DNA of 64,000 nucleotides from UBA11524 sp051883695. GTDB lineage: Bacteria > Bacillota > Clostridia > Christensenellales > Aristaeellaceae. The notes beneath the pieces are model-generated. The model had not been told where the DNA came from and did not search any database. It was given only the letters and a program-made list of their open reading frames with translations. Positions 32,936 through 41,094 of this stretch are shown piece by piece (positions within the stretch are counted from its first letter, which is position 1; each line of letters opens with the position of its first letter). The position numbers and the translations under genes were made by a program. The DNA lies in contig JBJEUF010000021.1 in NCBI GenBank assembly GCA_051883695.1, positions 1 to 64,000 on the forward strand, in the 5' to 3' direction.

Positions 32936-35365
32936 TTATCTACCTCTCTTCAATATGTTTTCAAACCATGAATGGCCTTTGGGGAGTGCGCTGAAATCCG
33001 GTACGCGCAGATCGAAGATGTAATCGCCAATCTTGTGCGTGACAGGGAAGTTATCGTTCAGGAAGCGTTCAATGGTCTGATATCCGGTGGGTACGAACAT
33101 CACGATGTCGAAGCCGATCAGGTTCAGGAACGTCAGCAGAATGGCGTCCTCCAGGGAGCCAAGCTGCTCCGAGGCGCTGATGACGACGAGCTTGGGATTG
33201 AGCTTGGTGAAGTCAAAGCTCTGCAGCATTCGGATGAGATCCTTCTCCAGGTTCAGGATGGTGGACAGGATGGTGTACTCGGTTCCGTTGACGGCGGTTC
33301 CCTTGATGAGCTTCCGGTCCAGCATCAGCTGGATTTTGTCGAAGATGTGCTCCTGCAGCTCGTTGCGCAGCATACTGAAGGGATACTTGGGATGGTTCCT
33401 GATGGCTTCGCGGTTCATCCTGCCGTTTTTGACCGTCTGGATCGCGAGGGACTGGAAGGGTGTTCCGGCGGTATTGCCGATGGGGAAGGAGCTGTACAGC
33501 TTCACGCGATCGCCAAGGAGCCCCTTGATCCTCTGCCAGTAGGCGTCGACCTTTCCGTTCTCGATGCCGCATACCTCCGCATAGATCACCGGCATGTTCA
33601 CCAGCTGATTGACGGTGCCGAAGTTGGGACGGTACTTCATTTCCTGCTCCCACAGGCTGAAAATTTCATCATAGGTGGTCCGCAGGGTGAGGGCGTCCGC
33701 CCGGGTGAACTGGTGATCGCGGAAGAGGCCGGAGTCGCCGTCGTACAGAAGCGTATCCAGTGCACGCTCCGCGCCGGAGGCGATGGTGCCCATCTGGACG
33801 CTGGCAGCATCGCGCGGGTATTTGGGCATATGAAGGGATTCGTTGCCGGACAGCTCCAGCAGGCGGTCATCCCGCAGGGAGCAGAGCCGGTTGAGGTCGC
33901 TGGCGATGATCAGCACGTCCACCGGCAGAAGGGACAAATACATCATATAGAGCGCGTCGTGCTGGTTCTGGCACCCGCCCATCAGGATGAAGCACGGGAT
34001 TTCGTTCCCCTTGTAGCCATTGAACAGCGCTGACTGGTATTGGAGAATCCAGCAGAGCAGGTAGACCGCCGAGGTGAGCAGCCGGTTCATGTTCGGCTCC
34101 GCCGCTGCGGCGGATTTCATCGTCCGGACAAAGGCCAGCTGGATCAGGCGCTGCAATTCCACATTGGAGCAGGCTGGCAGATTCCGGGCGATATCGACGA
34201 TCATCTCATCGACGGAATGATAGGGATGCCTGCGGATCTTCCCCGTTTCCTCCGGGGCGGGCAGGGACAGCCCTCCGTCCACAATCACGATATTGCGCCC
34301 GGTGCTCTTGAGCTTCTGATGGAACTTGAACAGTACATTGGGGAAGGTCAGCTGATCCGGCACGCCCCGGATGCGGATGAAGGCATTGTAGAATAGCCGG
34401 AAATCATCCCCGCGGCTCACCGGCGGCGTCAGAATCTCGTCCATCGAGGCGCTTTTCATCCAGGCATTCGTGCAGGCGGAACGATCCGGCTTGGGGAAAT
34501 AGCTTTCCGGATCGCGGCGCTGCTGCGGCGGCGTGGGAAGTGCGCCGGGCCTGGGCGTTGCAGCGGCTGGCGTTCCCTGTGTCCTGACGGGCTGGGGCAC
34601 ACCGGCGTTTGCGGGACGGCTGACCGGGGAAGCCGGGGTGCGCGGCGGCTGCGCAGCGGGAGCCGGCCTGGCCGGGGCGGCCTGCGCAGCCATTTCCTTC
34701 CGGAACTGCTTGAGCGTGAAGCCCTGCGGGAATGCGCCGCCGGACAGCGGGAGTGCCTGTGACCATTGCGAGGCAGGATCATGCCGGAGGTAGGCCTGAT
34801 CTCCGGCAGGCTCCAGCAGCAGGATGTCTGCGCCCATGGCGGACAGAATCCTGAGCAGAATCAGCTCGTGTGCGGTGATCCCGGTTGCTTCATACAGAAT
34901 CCGGGGCGGGTCATCATCGCCCAGAAAGGGCATCAGCCGCTCGAACTTGTAATAGAGCCAGCACATGATCTTGGTGTAGATGTTTTTCAGGATGCTGTCC
35001 GTCTTTCCGGCTCTGCGAAGCTCGCTGAACTGCGCGCACAGCGCGTCGGCAAACTCAGCCCGGCAGGCGGGCTTCATGCGGGGCATCCATTTTTGAAGCG
35101 CCTGGGCGACGAAGGCGGAATCAGGCTGAAAGGCGTCCCCCAGCGTCTCTGTGAGGAAGCGCAGCTGCCGCTCATCCGGGTTCGGGATCTGCCCTTCGAT
35201 GATGGTGCCCTTCTGACGGGCCGCCTCGTGGTATTTCCAGAGGGTATCCTTCACCTGCGGATTGTACTGATGCAGCCTGACAAAGAAGACGCCCTTTCCG
35301 TTGCGCCTCCGGCTCATGGGCAGCAGGAGCGAGGACATGTCCGGTGCGTCAACTCTCTTAAACAT
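32936..35365 (-). CDS. YceG-family protein of the Ter operon
   Basis: An 809-residue protein of the YceG_bac family, which is found next to telA and terD. It is longer than the roughly 540-residue Bacillus protein. The extra length includes a Pro/Ala-rich linker at about residues 235-290 (AAQAAPARPAPAAQPPRTP), which separates an N-terminal copy of the fold (CWLYYKFERLMPFLGDDDPPRILYEATG) from the C-terminal main part. No catalytic motif is recognised. AGGAGAGG precedes the start, which overlaps the rhomboid gene by 8 bases. Confidence 0.88.
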   Translation of the reverse strand: MFKRVDAPDMSSLLLPMSRRRNGKGVFFVRLHQYNPQVKDTLWKYHEAARQKGTIIEGQIPNPDERQLRFLTETLGDAFQPDSAFVAQALQKWMPRMKPACRAEFADALCAQFSELRRAGKTDSILKNIYTKIMCWLYYKFERLMPFLGDDDPPRILYEATGITAHELILLRILSAMGADILLLEPAGDQAYLRHDPASQWSQALPLSGGAFPQGFTLKQFRKEMAAQAAPARPAPAAQPPRTPASPVSRPANAGVPQPVRTQGTPAAATPRPGALPTPPQQRRDPESYFPKPDRSACTNAWMKSASMDEILTPPVSRGDDFRLFYNAFIRIRGVPDQLTFPNVLFKFHQKLKSTGRNIVIVDGGLSLPAPEETGKIRRHPYHSVDEMIVDIARNLPACSNVELQRLIQLAFVRTMKSAAAAEPNMNRLLTSAVYLLCWILQYQSALFNGYKGNEIPCFILMGGCQNQHDALYMMYLSLLPVDVLIIASDLNRLCSLRDDRLLELSGNESLHMPKYPRDAASVQMGTIASGAERALDTLLYDGDSGLFRDHQFTRADALTLRTTYDEIFSLWEQEMKYRPNFGTVNQLVNMPVIYAEVCGIENGKVDAYWQRIKGLLGDRVKLYSSFPIGNTAGTPFQSLAIQTVKNGRMNREAIRNHPKYPFSMLRNELQEHIFDKIQLMLDRKLIKGTAVNGTEYTILSTILNLEKDLIRMLQSFDFTKLNPKLVVISASEQLGSLEDAILLTFLNLIGFDIVMFVPTGYQTIERFLNDNFPVTHKIGDYIFDLRVPDFSALPKGHSWFENILKRGR

Positions 35366-35963
35366 GGCGACCTCTCCTGTAACGACTCATATTGTTCTTT
35401 TCCATCACAAAGCCAAGAACGGAACCGATGATGCCTCCGACGATATGGGCCATGTAGGAGATATTGCTGGAGGAGGTAAAGCAGCTGTACAGCTGCTGCC
35501 CGAGATACAGGAGGGCGACAAGGATGAAGGTCACAGGGATGGCGTCATCCTGCGTGGTCGTGATGGAGGCCAGAAGGATGAAGGCGAATACGACGCCGCT
35601 GGCTCCGCAGAGAGTATCTGCGGGCAAGAAAATCAGACTGGTGATGCCTGTGACCAGAGCGGTGGCAAGCATGACAAAAACGATGTTGGAGGTGCCGTAT
35701 TTTTCCTCCAGCATGGGGCCGAGGATCAGGAGGTACATCATGTTGCCCAGCAGGTGATCCCAGTCGGCATGGCCGAAGACATGGGTGATGCAGCGCACAT
35801 AGGCCAGAGGATCCAGAAAGGAGGAGCGATGCACGCTGAACAGGACGGTATTGCTGCCGCCATGGGTCAGCATGTTCAGCACCTGCGCGAGCAGGCAGAT
35901 CAACGCGAAGGTCAGCACAGCCGGGGCATTGAAACTGATTCGGAATTGCTTCTTTGGCTTCAT
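35358..35963 (-). CDS. Rhomboid-family intramembrane serine protease
   Basis: A 201-residue polytopic membrane protein with six hydrophobic segments. Rhomboid hallmarks are present: HVFGHADWDHLLGNMMYL in the second segment, the catalytic Ser in CGASGVVFAFI, and the catalytic His in YMAHIVGGIIGS. It would cleave membrane-spanning substrates within the bilayer. Its position between terD3 and yceG, overlapping yceG, ties it to the Ter system, where it could process a membrane component or signal; that is inference. Confidence 0.93.
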   Translation of the reverse strand: MKPKKQFRISFNAPAVLTFALICLLAQVLNMLTHGGSNTVLFSVHRSSFLDPLAYVRCITHVFGHADWDHLLGNMMYLLILGPMLEEKYGTSNIVFVMLATALVTGITSLIFLPADTLCGASGVVFAFILLASITTTQDDAIPVTFILVALLYLGQQLYSCFTSSSNISYMAHIVGGIIGSVLGFVMEKNNMSRYRRGRHV

Positions 35964-35990
35964 GGCTCTTTTCCTCCCAAGCTCTATTCC

Positions 35991-36073
35991 TCAATTCACC
36001 TCTGTTCTCTCCGGCAGCAGGGGTGAATTGAAAAATAGATGCGGAGGAGGAAACACAAAAGCATGTTTCCTCC
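35991..36073 (-). promoter_or_regulatory. Two stem-loops between terD3 and the rhomboid gene
   Basis: Hairpin A: GGAGGAAACA (36046-36055) with its complement (36064-36073), followed on the minus strand by TCTATTTTTC. Hairpin B: TCAATTCACC (35991-36000) with its perfect complement (36022-36031), in the leader of the rhomboid gene. Hairpin A looks like a partial terminator that would favour terD over downstream genes. Confidence 0.55.
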
Positions 36074-36084
36074 CCCCCAAACCG

Positions 36085-36669
36085 TCAGACATTCACGCCG
36101 TAGGCCTTGCACAGGGCGTACAGACCGCCCTGATAGCCGGCGCCGACCGCATTGAACTTCCAGGCGCCGGCGTTGCGATAGAACTCGCAGACAACCAGCG
36201 CGGTCTCGATGGAGAAGTCCTCGCCCAGATCGTAGCGCAGCTCCTCGATGCCCACGGTGTCCGAATCGCTGCTGCGGCGGGCAACACGCACATAGGCGTT
36301 GGAAACCTGACCGAAATTCTGGCCGCGCTCCGGCGCCTCGTAGATCGTCACGGTGATGGCAATCTTCTCGACGTCTGCCGGAACCTTGCTGAAGTCGATG
36401 AGCAGCGTCTCGTCATCGCCGCTGCCCTCGCCGGTCAGGTTATCGCCGGTGTGGGTCACAGCGCCGTCGGCACTCTGCAGATTGCCGTAGAAGATGAAGT
36501 CCTCATCCTTGCGGACCTTGCCGTTTGCGCCCAGCATGAAGGCGGAAGCGTCCAGGTCGAAATCGGCGGAGCCGTCATACTGGTTGGTATCCCAGCCCAG
36601 ACCGACCAGCGCGAGCTTCATGCCCTTGTCAAGGCTGACGCGCTGTCCCTTGGAAAGATTGATCGCCAT
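36085..36669 (-). CDS. terD: TerD-family calcium-binding stress protein (paralogue 3)
   Basis: A 194-residue beta-sandwich protein. The two Ca2+-binding motifs of the family are intact: DFDLDASAFMLGANGKV and GDNLTGEGSGDDETLLIDF. It ends with EFYRNAGAWKFNAVG..YQGGL, as in TerD/TerE. GGAGG precedes ATG 36669; an upstream in-frame start would overlap the preceding terD and lacks a site. TerD proteins are known to bind calcium and are linked to tellurite, phage and envelope-stress resistance. Confidence 0.95.
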   Translation of the reverse strand: MAINLSKGQRVSLDKGMKLALVGLGWDTNQYDGSADFDLDASAFMLGANGKVRKDEDFIFYGNLQSADGAVTHTGDNLTGEGSGDDETLLIDFSKVPADVEKIAITVTIYEAPERGQNFGQVSNAYVRVARRSSDSDTVGIEELRYDLGEDFSIETALVVCEFYRNAGAWKFNAVGAGYQGGLYALCKAYGVNV

Positions 36670-36695
36670 AATTCGTTCCTCCCCGTATATTTGTA

Positions 36696-37310
36696 TCAGC
36701 GGTACAGATTGATGAGGCTGTCCAGGCGGCTGGCATTGGCCACGCCCTGCCCGACGGCGTTGAACTTCCATTCGCCGTCATGGCGGTAGATCTCGCCGAC
36801 GACCAGGCCCGTCATGCCGGCGTAGTTGTCCGTCAGGTTGTACTTGCACAGCTCGGTGCGGTTGGCCATGTCCACAATGCGGATGAAGGCGTTGCGGATC
36901 ATGCCGAAATCCTGATGACGCACGTTGGCGTCATAGATGTTGACGACGAAAACCAGCTTCTGGATATTGCCGGGAATCAGGGAGAGATCGACCGAGATCT
37001 GTTCATCGTCGCCCTCGCCGCTGCCGGTGAGGTTATCGCCGTGATGGACGATGGCGCCGCTGGCGTGCCGCAGGTTGCCGAAATAGACGCAGCATTCCTT
37101 GGCGGAGTTGCTCACAACCTTGCCATCCGCCCCACAGAGGATCACGGAAGCATCGCAGTCAATATCCGCGGGCTTGGCAGCAAACAGCGCCCGGAGACCG
37201 GTGGCGCGGGCCTGCGCCTCGTCCCAGCCCAGGCCAACCATGATTTTCTTCAGACCGGTGCCGCCCTTGGTCAGGCTGATTTTCTGGCCCTTCTGCAAGC
37301 TGACTGACAT
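36696..37310 (-). CDS. TerD-family protein, divergent paralogue 2
   Basis: A 204-residue TerD homologue. The second Ca2+ motif is intact (GDNLTGSGEGDDEQISVDL). The first is altered: the usual YDGxxDFDLDAS becomes KPADIDCDASVILCGADGKV, preceded by a 10-residue Ala/Arg-rich insertion (EAQARATGLRALFAA). The C-terminal RHDGEWKFNAVGQG is kept, but the end (ASRLDSLINLYR) differs from its neighbours. AGGAGG-type spacing upstream supports ATG 37310. Its metal affinity may differ from the flanking paralogues. Confidence 0.93.
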   Translation of the reverse strand: MSVSLQKGQKISLTKGGTGLKKIMVGLGWDEAQARATGLRALFAAKPADIDCDASVILCGADGKVVSNSAKECCVYFGNLRHASGAIVHHGDNLTGSGEGDDEQISVDLSLIPGNIQKLVFVVNIYDANVRHQDFGMIRNAFIRIVDMANRTELCKYNLTDNYAGMTGLVVGEIYRHDGEWKFNAVGQGVANASRLDSLINLYR

Positions 37311-37329
37311 TTGAATATCCTCCTTTTGT

Positions 37330-37908
37330 TCAGACGTTCACGCCGAAATTCACGCACAGCGCTTCCAGACCTCCCTGGAAGCCGCTGCCGATGGCATTGA
37401 ATTTCCATTCGCCGTTATGGCGGTAGATTTCACCCACCACCACGGCGGTCTCGATGGAGAAGTCCTCCTCCAGGTCATAGCGGACGAGCTCGGCGCCGGT
37501 TGCGTCATCCAGGATGCGGACGTAGGCGTTGCTCACCTGACCGAAGTTCTGCCGGCGTTCAGCGCCATCGTAGATGGTGACGGTGAAAGCGATCTTCTCG
37601 ATGTTCGCCGGGACGGCTTGCAGATTCACGGAGATCTGCTCGTCGTCGCCTTCGCCCTCGCCGGTCTTGTTGTCGCCGCCATAGCGGACGGCGCCGGAGG
37701 GATCGGTCGCGTTGCTGTAGAACACGAAGTCCGCATCCTGCGTGACCTTGCCGTTGGCGCCCAGCATGAAGGCGGAAGCGTCCAGGTCAAAGTCGTAGTC
37801 GCCGTCATAGCGGTTGACATCCCAGCCCAGGCCGACGGTGATCCTGCTCAGACCGGGATTGCCCTTGGTCAGGTCAACCTTCTGACCCTTTCTCAGATTG
37901 ACAGCCAC
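37330..37908 (-). CDS. terD: TerD-family calcium-binding stress protein (paralogue 1)
   Basis: A 192-residue TerD protein with both calcium motifs intact (DFDLDASAFMLGANGKV and GDNKTGEGEGDDEQISVNL) and the family ending GEIYRHNGEWKFNAIGSGFQGGL. It is very similar to paralogue 3 and is the first terD after the Ca2+-ATPase, 39 bases downstream. GGAGGT lies before the start. Confidence 0.95.
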   Translation of the reverse strand: MAVNLRKGQKVDLTKGNPGLSRITVGLGWDVNRYDGDYDFDLDASAFMLGANGKVTQDADFVFYSNATDPSGAVRYGGDNKTGEGEGDDEQISVNLQAVPANIEKIAFTVTIYDGAERRQNFGQVSNAYVRILDDATGAELVRYDLEEDFSIETAVVVGEIYRHNGEWKFNAIGSGFQGGLEALCVNFGVNV

Positions 37909-37947
37909 AGTGTTTACCTCCTTGTTGTGTTGATGGGAATAACGGGA

Positions 37948-40557
37948 TTATGAGCGGGTGATGGCCTTGCGGATCATGTCGATCGGGATAATCAGGAAGG
38001 CGATAGCCAGGCAGATCAGCCAGGTGACGGCGGGCAGGGCTTCCACGCTCAGCACCTCGCCGCCGAAGGTGACGAAGATGAACTGAATCACGAAGATGGC
38101 GCCCATGACCAGGATGAAGTTCCTGTTCCGGCCCAGATGCTCAAACACATTCACATGGGAGGTGCGCGCGTTGAAGCCGTTGAAGGTGATGGCCATCATG
38201 AAGGTGGCGAACACGGCGGAGTTCAGCAGAACCGTATCCAGCACGCCCTCCTTCACAGCGCCCAGCAGGCTCTGGATGGCGGGGACGAAGCGGATGCACA
38301 GGCAGACCGCGGTGATGTAGAGGGCGCTGATGATGATTTCGGTCATCATCCTCCGGGTGACGATGGATTCGTTGCGGGCCACCGGCTTTTCCTTCATGTA
38401 TTCCTTCAGCGCGGGCTCGCTGCCGAAGGCGATGGCCGCCAGGGTATCCATGGCCAGGTTGACGAAGAGCAGCTGGATGACCGTCAGAATCTCATGCTCG
38501 CCGAACAGCGGGGCGAGGAAGCAGGTCAGCACCGCCGCGACGTTGACGGTCAGCTGGAAGATCAGGAACTTGCGGATGGACTTGAACATGGTGCGGCCAT
38601 ACAGGATGGCCTTTTCGATGGAGAGGAAGTTGTCGTCAAGGATGGTGATGTCGCCGGCTTCCTTGGCGACCTCCGTGCCGGAGCCCATGGCGAAGCCGAC
38701 GTCCGCCTTCTTCAGGGCGGGAGAGTCGTTGACGCCGTCGCCGGTCATGCCCACAACGAGGTTCAGCTCCTGCGCGCAGCGTACCAGACGGCTCTTGTCG
38801 GTGGGCAGCGCGCGGGAAACGACGCGCAGATTCGGCAGAACCTTCTTCAGCTCCTCGTCGGACAGCTCCGCCATTTCGGCGCTGGTCAGCGCCACGTCGG
38901 AATTCTCCTTCAGCAGACCGGCTTCCTTGGCGATGGCAACGGCGGTTTCCTTGCGGTCACCGGTGACCATCACCACCTGCACGCCGGCTTCCTGCACCTC
39001 ATGGATGGCGTCGATGGCTTCCTTGCGGACGTTGTCGCGGATGGACAGCACGCAGACCAGCGTCAGGCTGTCGCCGTCCGCATCCGAACCGGCGCACTTG
39101 GCCACAGCCAGCAGGCGCATGGAACGTCCGGCCTGCTTGTTCATGTAGGCGGTGAGGTAATTGCTTTCGGTCAGGGGCTTCTCGTTGCCGTTCTCGTCGA
39201 TATAGGCGGTGCAGCGGGGCACGATCTTCTCCGGCGCACCCTTGATGTAGGTGAGCACCTTGTCGCCGTGGGTGATGGTGACGGTGGAGTACTTCTTCGC
39301 GGAATCGAAGGCGTTGAAGTTGGAGACATCCTCCCGGGCGATGGCGTTGGTCGCGTTGTTGTCAGCCAGGAAGGCCATCAGCGCGCGGTCGGTGGAGTTG
39401 CCGCCGATGATGTGACCGTCGGAGTAGGAGGAGGAGTTGTTCAGGCCGATGCCGACGATGACGTCCTCCCGCAGGGTGAGCGGGAGCTCCTTGATGGCGT
39501 TGAACTGACGGACATTGCCGGTTGCCACCTCGGTGACGCTCAGGCGGCCCTCGGTGATGGTGCCGGTCTTATCGGAGAAAAGGATGGACAGGGAACCGGC
39601 GGTTTCCAGACCGTTGATCTTGCGCACCAGAACGTTGTCCTTGGCCATGCGCAGGCTCTGGTAGCTCAGCAGGATGCTGGTCAGCATGGGCAGGCCCTCG
39701 GGCACCGCGCACACGATGATGGTCACGGCTACGGTGATGGCCTCGATGCTGAGGCTCAGCCAGCCATAGAAGTCGGCAGGAATGTTGCGGGAAATCAATG
39801 CCTGGGCAAAGACGCCGATCACGATAGCGATGGCGCCGATGTAGCCAAAGGTGGAAATCTGCTTGGCCAGCTTGCTGAGCTTGACCTGCAGAGGCGTTTC
39901 GCGGGTGTCCTCCTGAACCTCCAGCGCAAGCTCGCCAAAGAGTGTTCTGTCGCCGACGACCTTCACTTCCATGTAGGCCTCGCCGCCGCAGACGACGGTT
40001 CCGCGATAGGCGTAGCAGGTGTTCAGCAGATCCTTCACGTCATAGGCGGCGCCGTCGGCGTTGACGGTCTTCAGGGCCTCCTCGGTTTCGCCGTTGAGCG
40101 AGGCCTGGTCAACCTTGACGCTGCCGACGATGATTTCGCCGTCCGCGGCGATCTTGTCGCCGGCCTGCAGGTAAACGATGTCGCCAACGACGACTTCGCT
40201 GACGTGAATCTCCACCAGCTTGCCGTCGCGGATGACCTTCGCCATCTCCTTGGCTTCCTCCTCGGCCTTCAGCGCGGAGGCCTTGCCCTCCTGCTGGCTT
40301 TCGCTGACGGAGGAAACGCCGTTGGCGATCATGATGGCGATCAGAACGCCGACGGGCTCGTACCACTCGGCTTTCTCCAGAATGACAAGCACAATCTGAA
40401 TGACCAGCGCGACGAGCAGGATCATGATCATGGGATCCTTGAAGCCTTCAAGAATCTTCTTCCACAGCGGGTCCGGCGGAATCTGCGTCAGGACATTGCT
40501 GCCGTGTTCCTTGCGACTTTGCTCAACCTGTTCGGCTGTCAATCCTCGTTTTTCCAT
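37948..40557 (-). CDS. P-type calcium-transporting ATPase (PMCA-like, type IIB)
   Basis: An 869-residue membrane cation pump. Motifs: phosphorylation site SDKTGT (Asp329), PEGLP at 286-290, MVTGDRKETA, GDGVNDSPALKKADVGFAMG, and the M6 segment FVNLAMDTLAAIAFGSEP with the Asn/Asp Ca2+ ligands of PMCA-type pumps. The actuator loop reads SLNGETEE where TGES is usual, so its Thr is Asn and its Ser is Thr; the Glu is kept. ATG 40557 follows GGAGGA; upstream in-frame codons lie in the leader. It is the first gene of the Ter operon, beside three Ca2+-binding TerD proteins, suggesting calcium export or homeostasis during stress. Confidence 0.94.
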   Translation of the reverse strand: MEKRGLTAEQVEQSRKEHGSNVLTQIPPDPLWKKILEGFKDPMIMILLVALVIQIVLVILEKAEWYEPVGVLIAIMIANGVSSVSESQQEGKASALKAEEEAKEMAKVIRDGKLVEIHVSEVVVGDIVYLQAGDKIAADGEIIVGSVKVDQASLNGETEEALKTVNADGAAYDVKDLLNTCYAYRGTVVCGGEAYMEVKVVGDRTLFGELALEVQEDTRETPLQVKLSKLAKQISTFGYIGAIAIVIGVFAQALISRNIPADFYGWLSLSIEAITVAVTIIVCAVPEGLPMLTSILLSYQSLRMAKDNVLVRKINGLETAGSLSILFSDKTGTITEGRLSVTEVATGNVRQFNAIKELPLTLREDVIVGIGLNNSSSYSDGHIIGGNSTDRALMAFLADNNATNAIAREDVSNFNAFDSAKKYSTVTITHGDKVLTYIKGAPEKIVPRCTAYIDENGNEKPLTESNYLTAYMNKQAGRSMRLLAVAKCAGSDADGDSLTLVCVLSIRDNVRKEAIDAIHEVQEAGVQVVMVTGDRKETAVAIAKEAGLLKENSDVALTSAEMAELSDEELKKVLPNLRVVSRALPTDKSRLVRCAQELNLVVGMTGDGVNDSPALKKADVGFAMGSGTEVAKEAGDITILDDNFLSIEKAILYGRTMFKSIRKFLIFQLTVNVAAVLTCFLAPLFGEHEILTVIQLLFVNLAMDTLAAIAFGSEPALKEYMKEKPVARNESIVTRRMMTEIIISALYITAVCLCIRFVPAIQSLLGAVKEGVLDTVLLNSAVFATFMMAITFNGFNARTSHVNVFEHLGRNRNFILVMGAIFVIQFIFVTFGGEVLSVEALPAVTWLICLAIAFLIIPIDMIRKAITRS

Positions 40558-40827
40558 TGAGATGTCCTCCAATTTCAAAGTGTGTTCGGGATGACCGGGG
40601 TTTTTGTGATCCGCAAAACCGTTGCAAAACGGGCGTATCGTGAGTGATGGCGGGAAAACCAAGCTGGATGCGGGCAAGCGGTTCCGCACTCTGCCTGATC
40701 GGATATGGGAAATACATCCGAAGGCGCGCAACGCTTCCCCGGACTGCAGCAAATAGCGCATGATACAGCTTGCTTCCATCGTACCGTCAATCATGAAGAT
40801 TATACCACATGATGGGCGGGAAGTCTA
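40558..40827 (-). promoter_or_regulatory. Promoter and long leader of the Ter operon
   Basis: On the minus strand TAGACT (40822-40827), a 17-base spacer, and TATAAT (40799-40804). The predicted start is near 40792, leaving about 235 bases of leader before the ATPase. I compared it by eye with the yybP-ykoY manganese motif, which often precedes such pumps and TerC genes, and did not see its conserved core. The leader may still be regulatory. Confidence 0.65.
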
Positions 40828-40837
40828 CTGTTTTCTA

Positions 40838-41094
40838 CATGACCGCAGGGCGACCTCATCCAAACCGAAAACAGACAGGGATGCAACCGAAGGGGTGGAG
40901 GGGGCGATCGGAAAGCCCCCTCCTCGCTTCCGCAGAAGCGAAACACTCCTGCCGCAGAAGGTGTTTCGCGCCTGCGGGCGCGACCAAAGGGCTTTCCGAT
41001 GTCCAACATCGCCTGAAGCGTTGCACAATCCGGTATTTTGAATGAGGCCGCCCTGAGATGGTCGTTACCGCGGGATGCGGAGAGGCCCGCCGGG
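40838..41094. repeat. Hairpin-rich intergenic island A
   Basis: No gene. Several palindromes: GGGGGC/GCCCCC around 40905-40925, GCGAAACAC/GTGTTTCGC, and a long-range perfect pair ATCGGAAAGCCC (about 40909) with GGGCTTTCCGAT (40989-41000). The 20 bases at 40979-40998 recur in inverted orientation at 46527-46546. Confidence 0.65.

Noticed and set aside
40560..40794. 79-residue N-terminal extension of the Ca2+-ATPase
   Set aside because: The frame is open but lacks membrane or family features. A GGAGGA site sits correctly before 40557.
40558..40798. yybP-ykoY manganese riboswitch in the Ca2+-ATPase leader
   Set aside because: The gene type and leader length fit, but I could not find the conserved core by eye. 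Left as an unclassified leader.
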